7,428 nucleotides of DNA from Desulfocapsa sp. (GTDB lineage: Bacteria > Desulfobacterota > Desulfobulbia > Desulfobulbales > Desulfocapsaceae). A program made the translations under genes and the position numbers. The DNA lies in assembly GCA_029942265.1 (NCBI GenBank), contig JAOZTO010000114.1, forward strand, positions 1 through 7,428. Reading direction: 5' to 3'. The notes beneath the pieces were generated by a model that worked only from the letters and a program-made list of their open reading frames with translations, did not search any database and was not told where the DNA came from. Positions 7,409 to 7,428 of the stretch are shown here, in pieces (positions within the stretch are counted from its first letter, which is position 1; each line of letters starts with the position of its first letter).

Positions 7409-7428
7409 TAAATTTTTATAATGCGCAT

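Overview
The window looks like a stretch of chromosome from a Gram-negative bacterium of moderate G+C. It carries four tightly packed minus-strand genes and one divergent plus-strand gene. The ClpA/ClpS pair, an exported protein with a cleavable-type signal peptide, and a long form of the DNA polymerase III delta subunit would all fit a deltaproteobacterium-like lineage (Desulfobacterota). That placement is a guess from overall character, not from a marker gene. No rRNA, tRNA, CRISPR, insertion sequence or phage gene was seen.

Layout in the minus-strand direction of transcription: (1) about 6427 to 4013, a large exported protein of no recognised family. Its C-terminal part carries a His and a Cys motif reminiscent of clan CD (caspase/gingipain-like) peptidases. 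(2) 4026 to 2660, holA, the delta subunit of the clamp loader, overlapping the previous gene by 14 bases. It is split into two reading frames that join through a -1 shift exactly at A AAA AAG, the heptamer type used for programmed frameshifting in E. coli dnaX. (3) 2640 to 2338, clpS, the N-degron adaptor. (4) 2322 to 52, clpA, the double-AAA+ unfoldase that works with ClpP. Spacings of -14, 19 and 15 bases make a single operon likely. A perfect 11-bp inverted repeat spans the clpA stop codon. On the plus strand, an EamA/DMT-type membrane transporter (about 6487 to 7389) diverges from the exported-protein gene.

clpS and clpA form a clear functional pair: ClpS delivers N-degron substrates to ClpAP. 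holA and the exported protein have no obvious mechanistic link to proteolysis and may simply be co-transcribed. The two points most worth checking are the holA frameshift (programmed recoding, transcriptional slippage, true mutation or homopolymer error) and the putative Cys-His catalytic domain in the exported protein.
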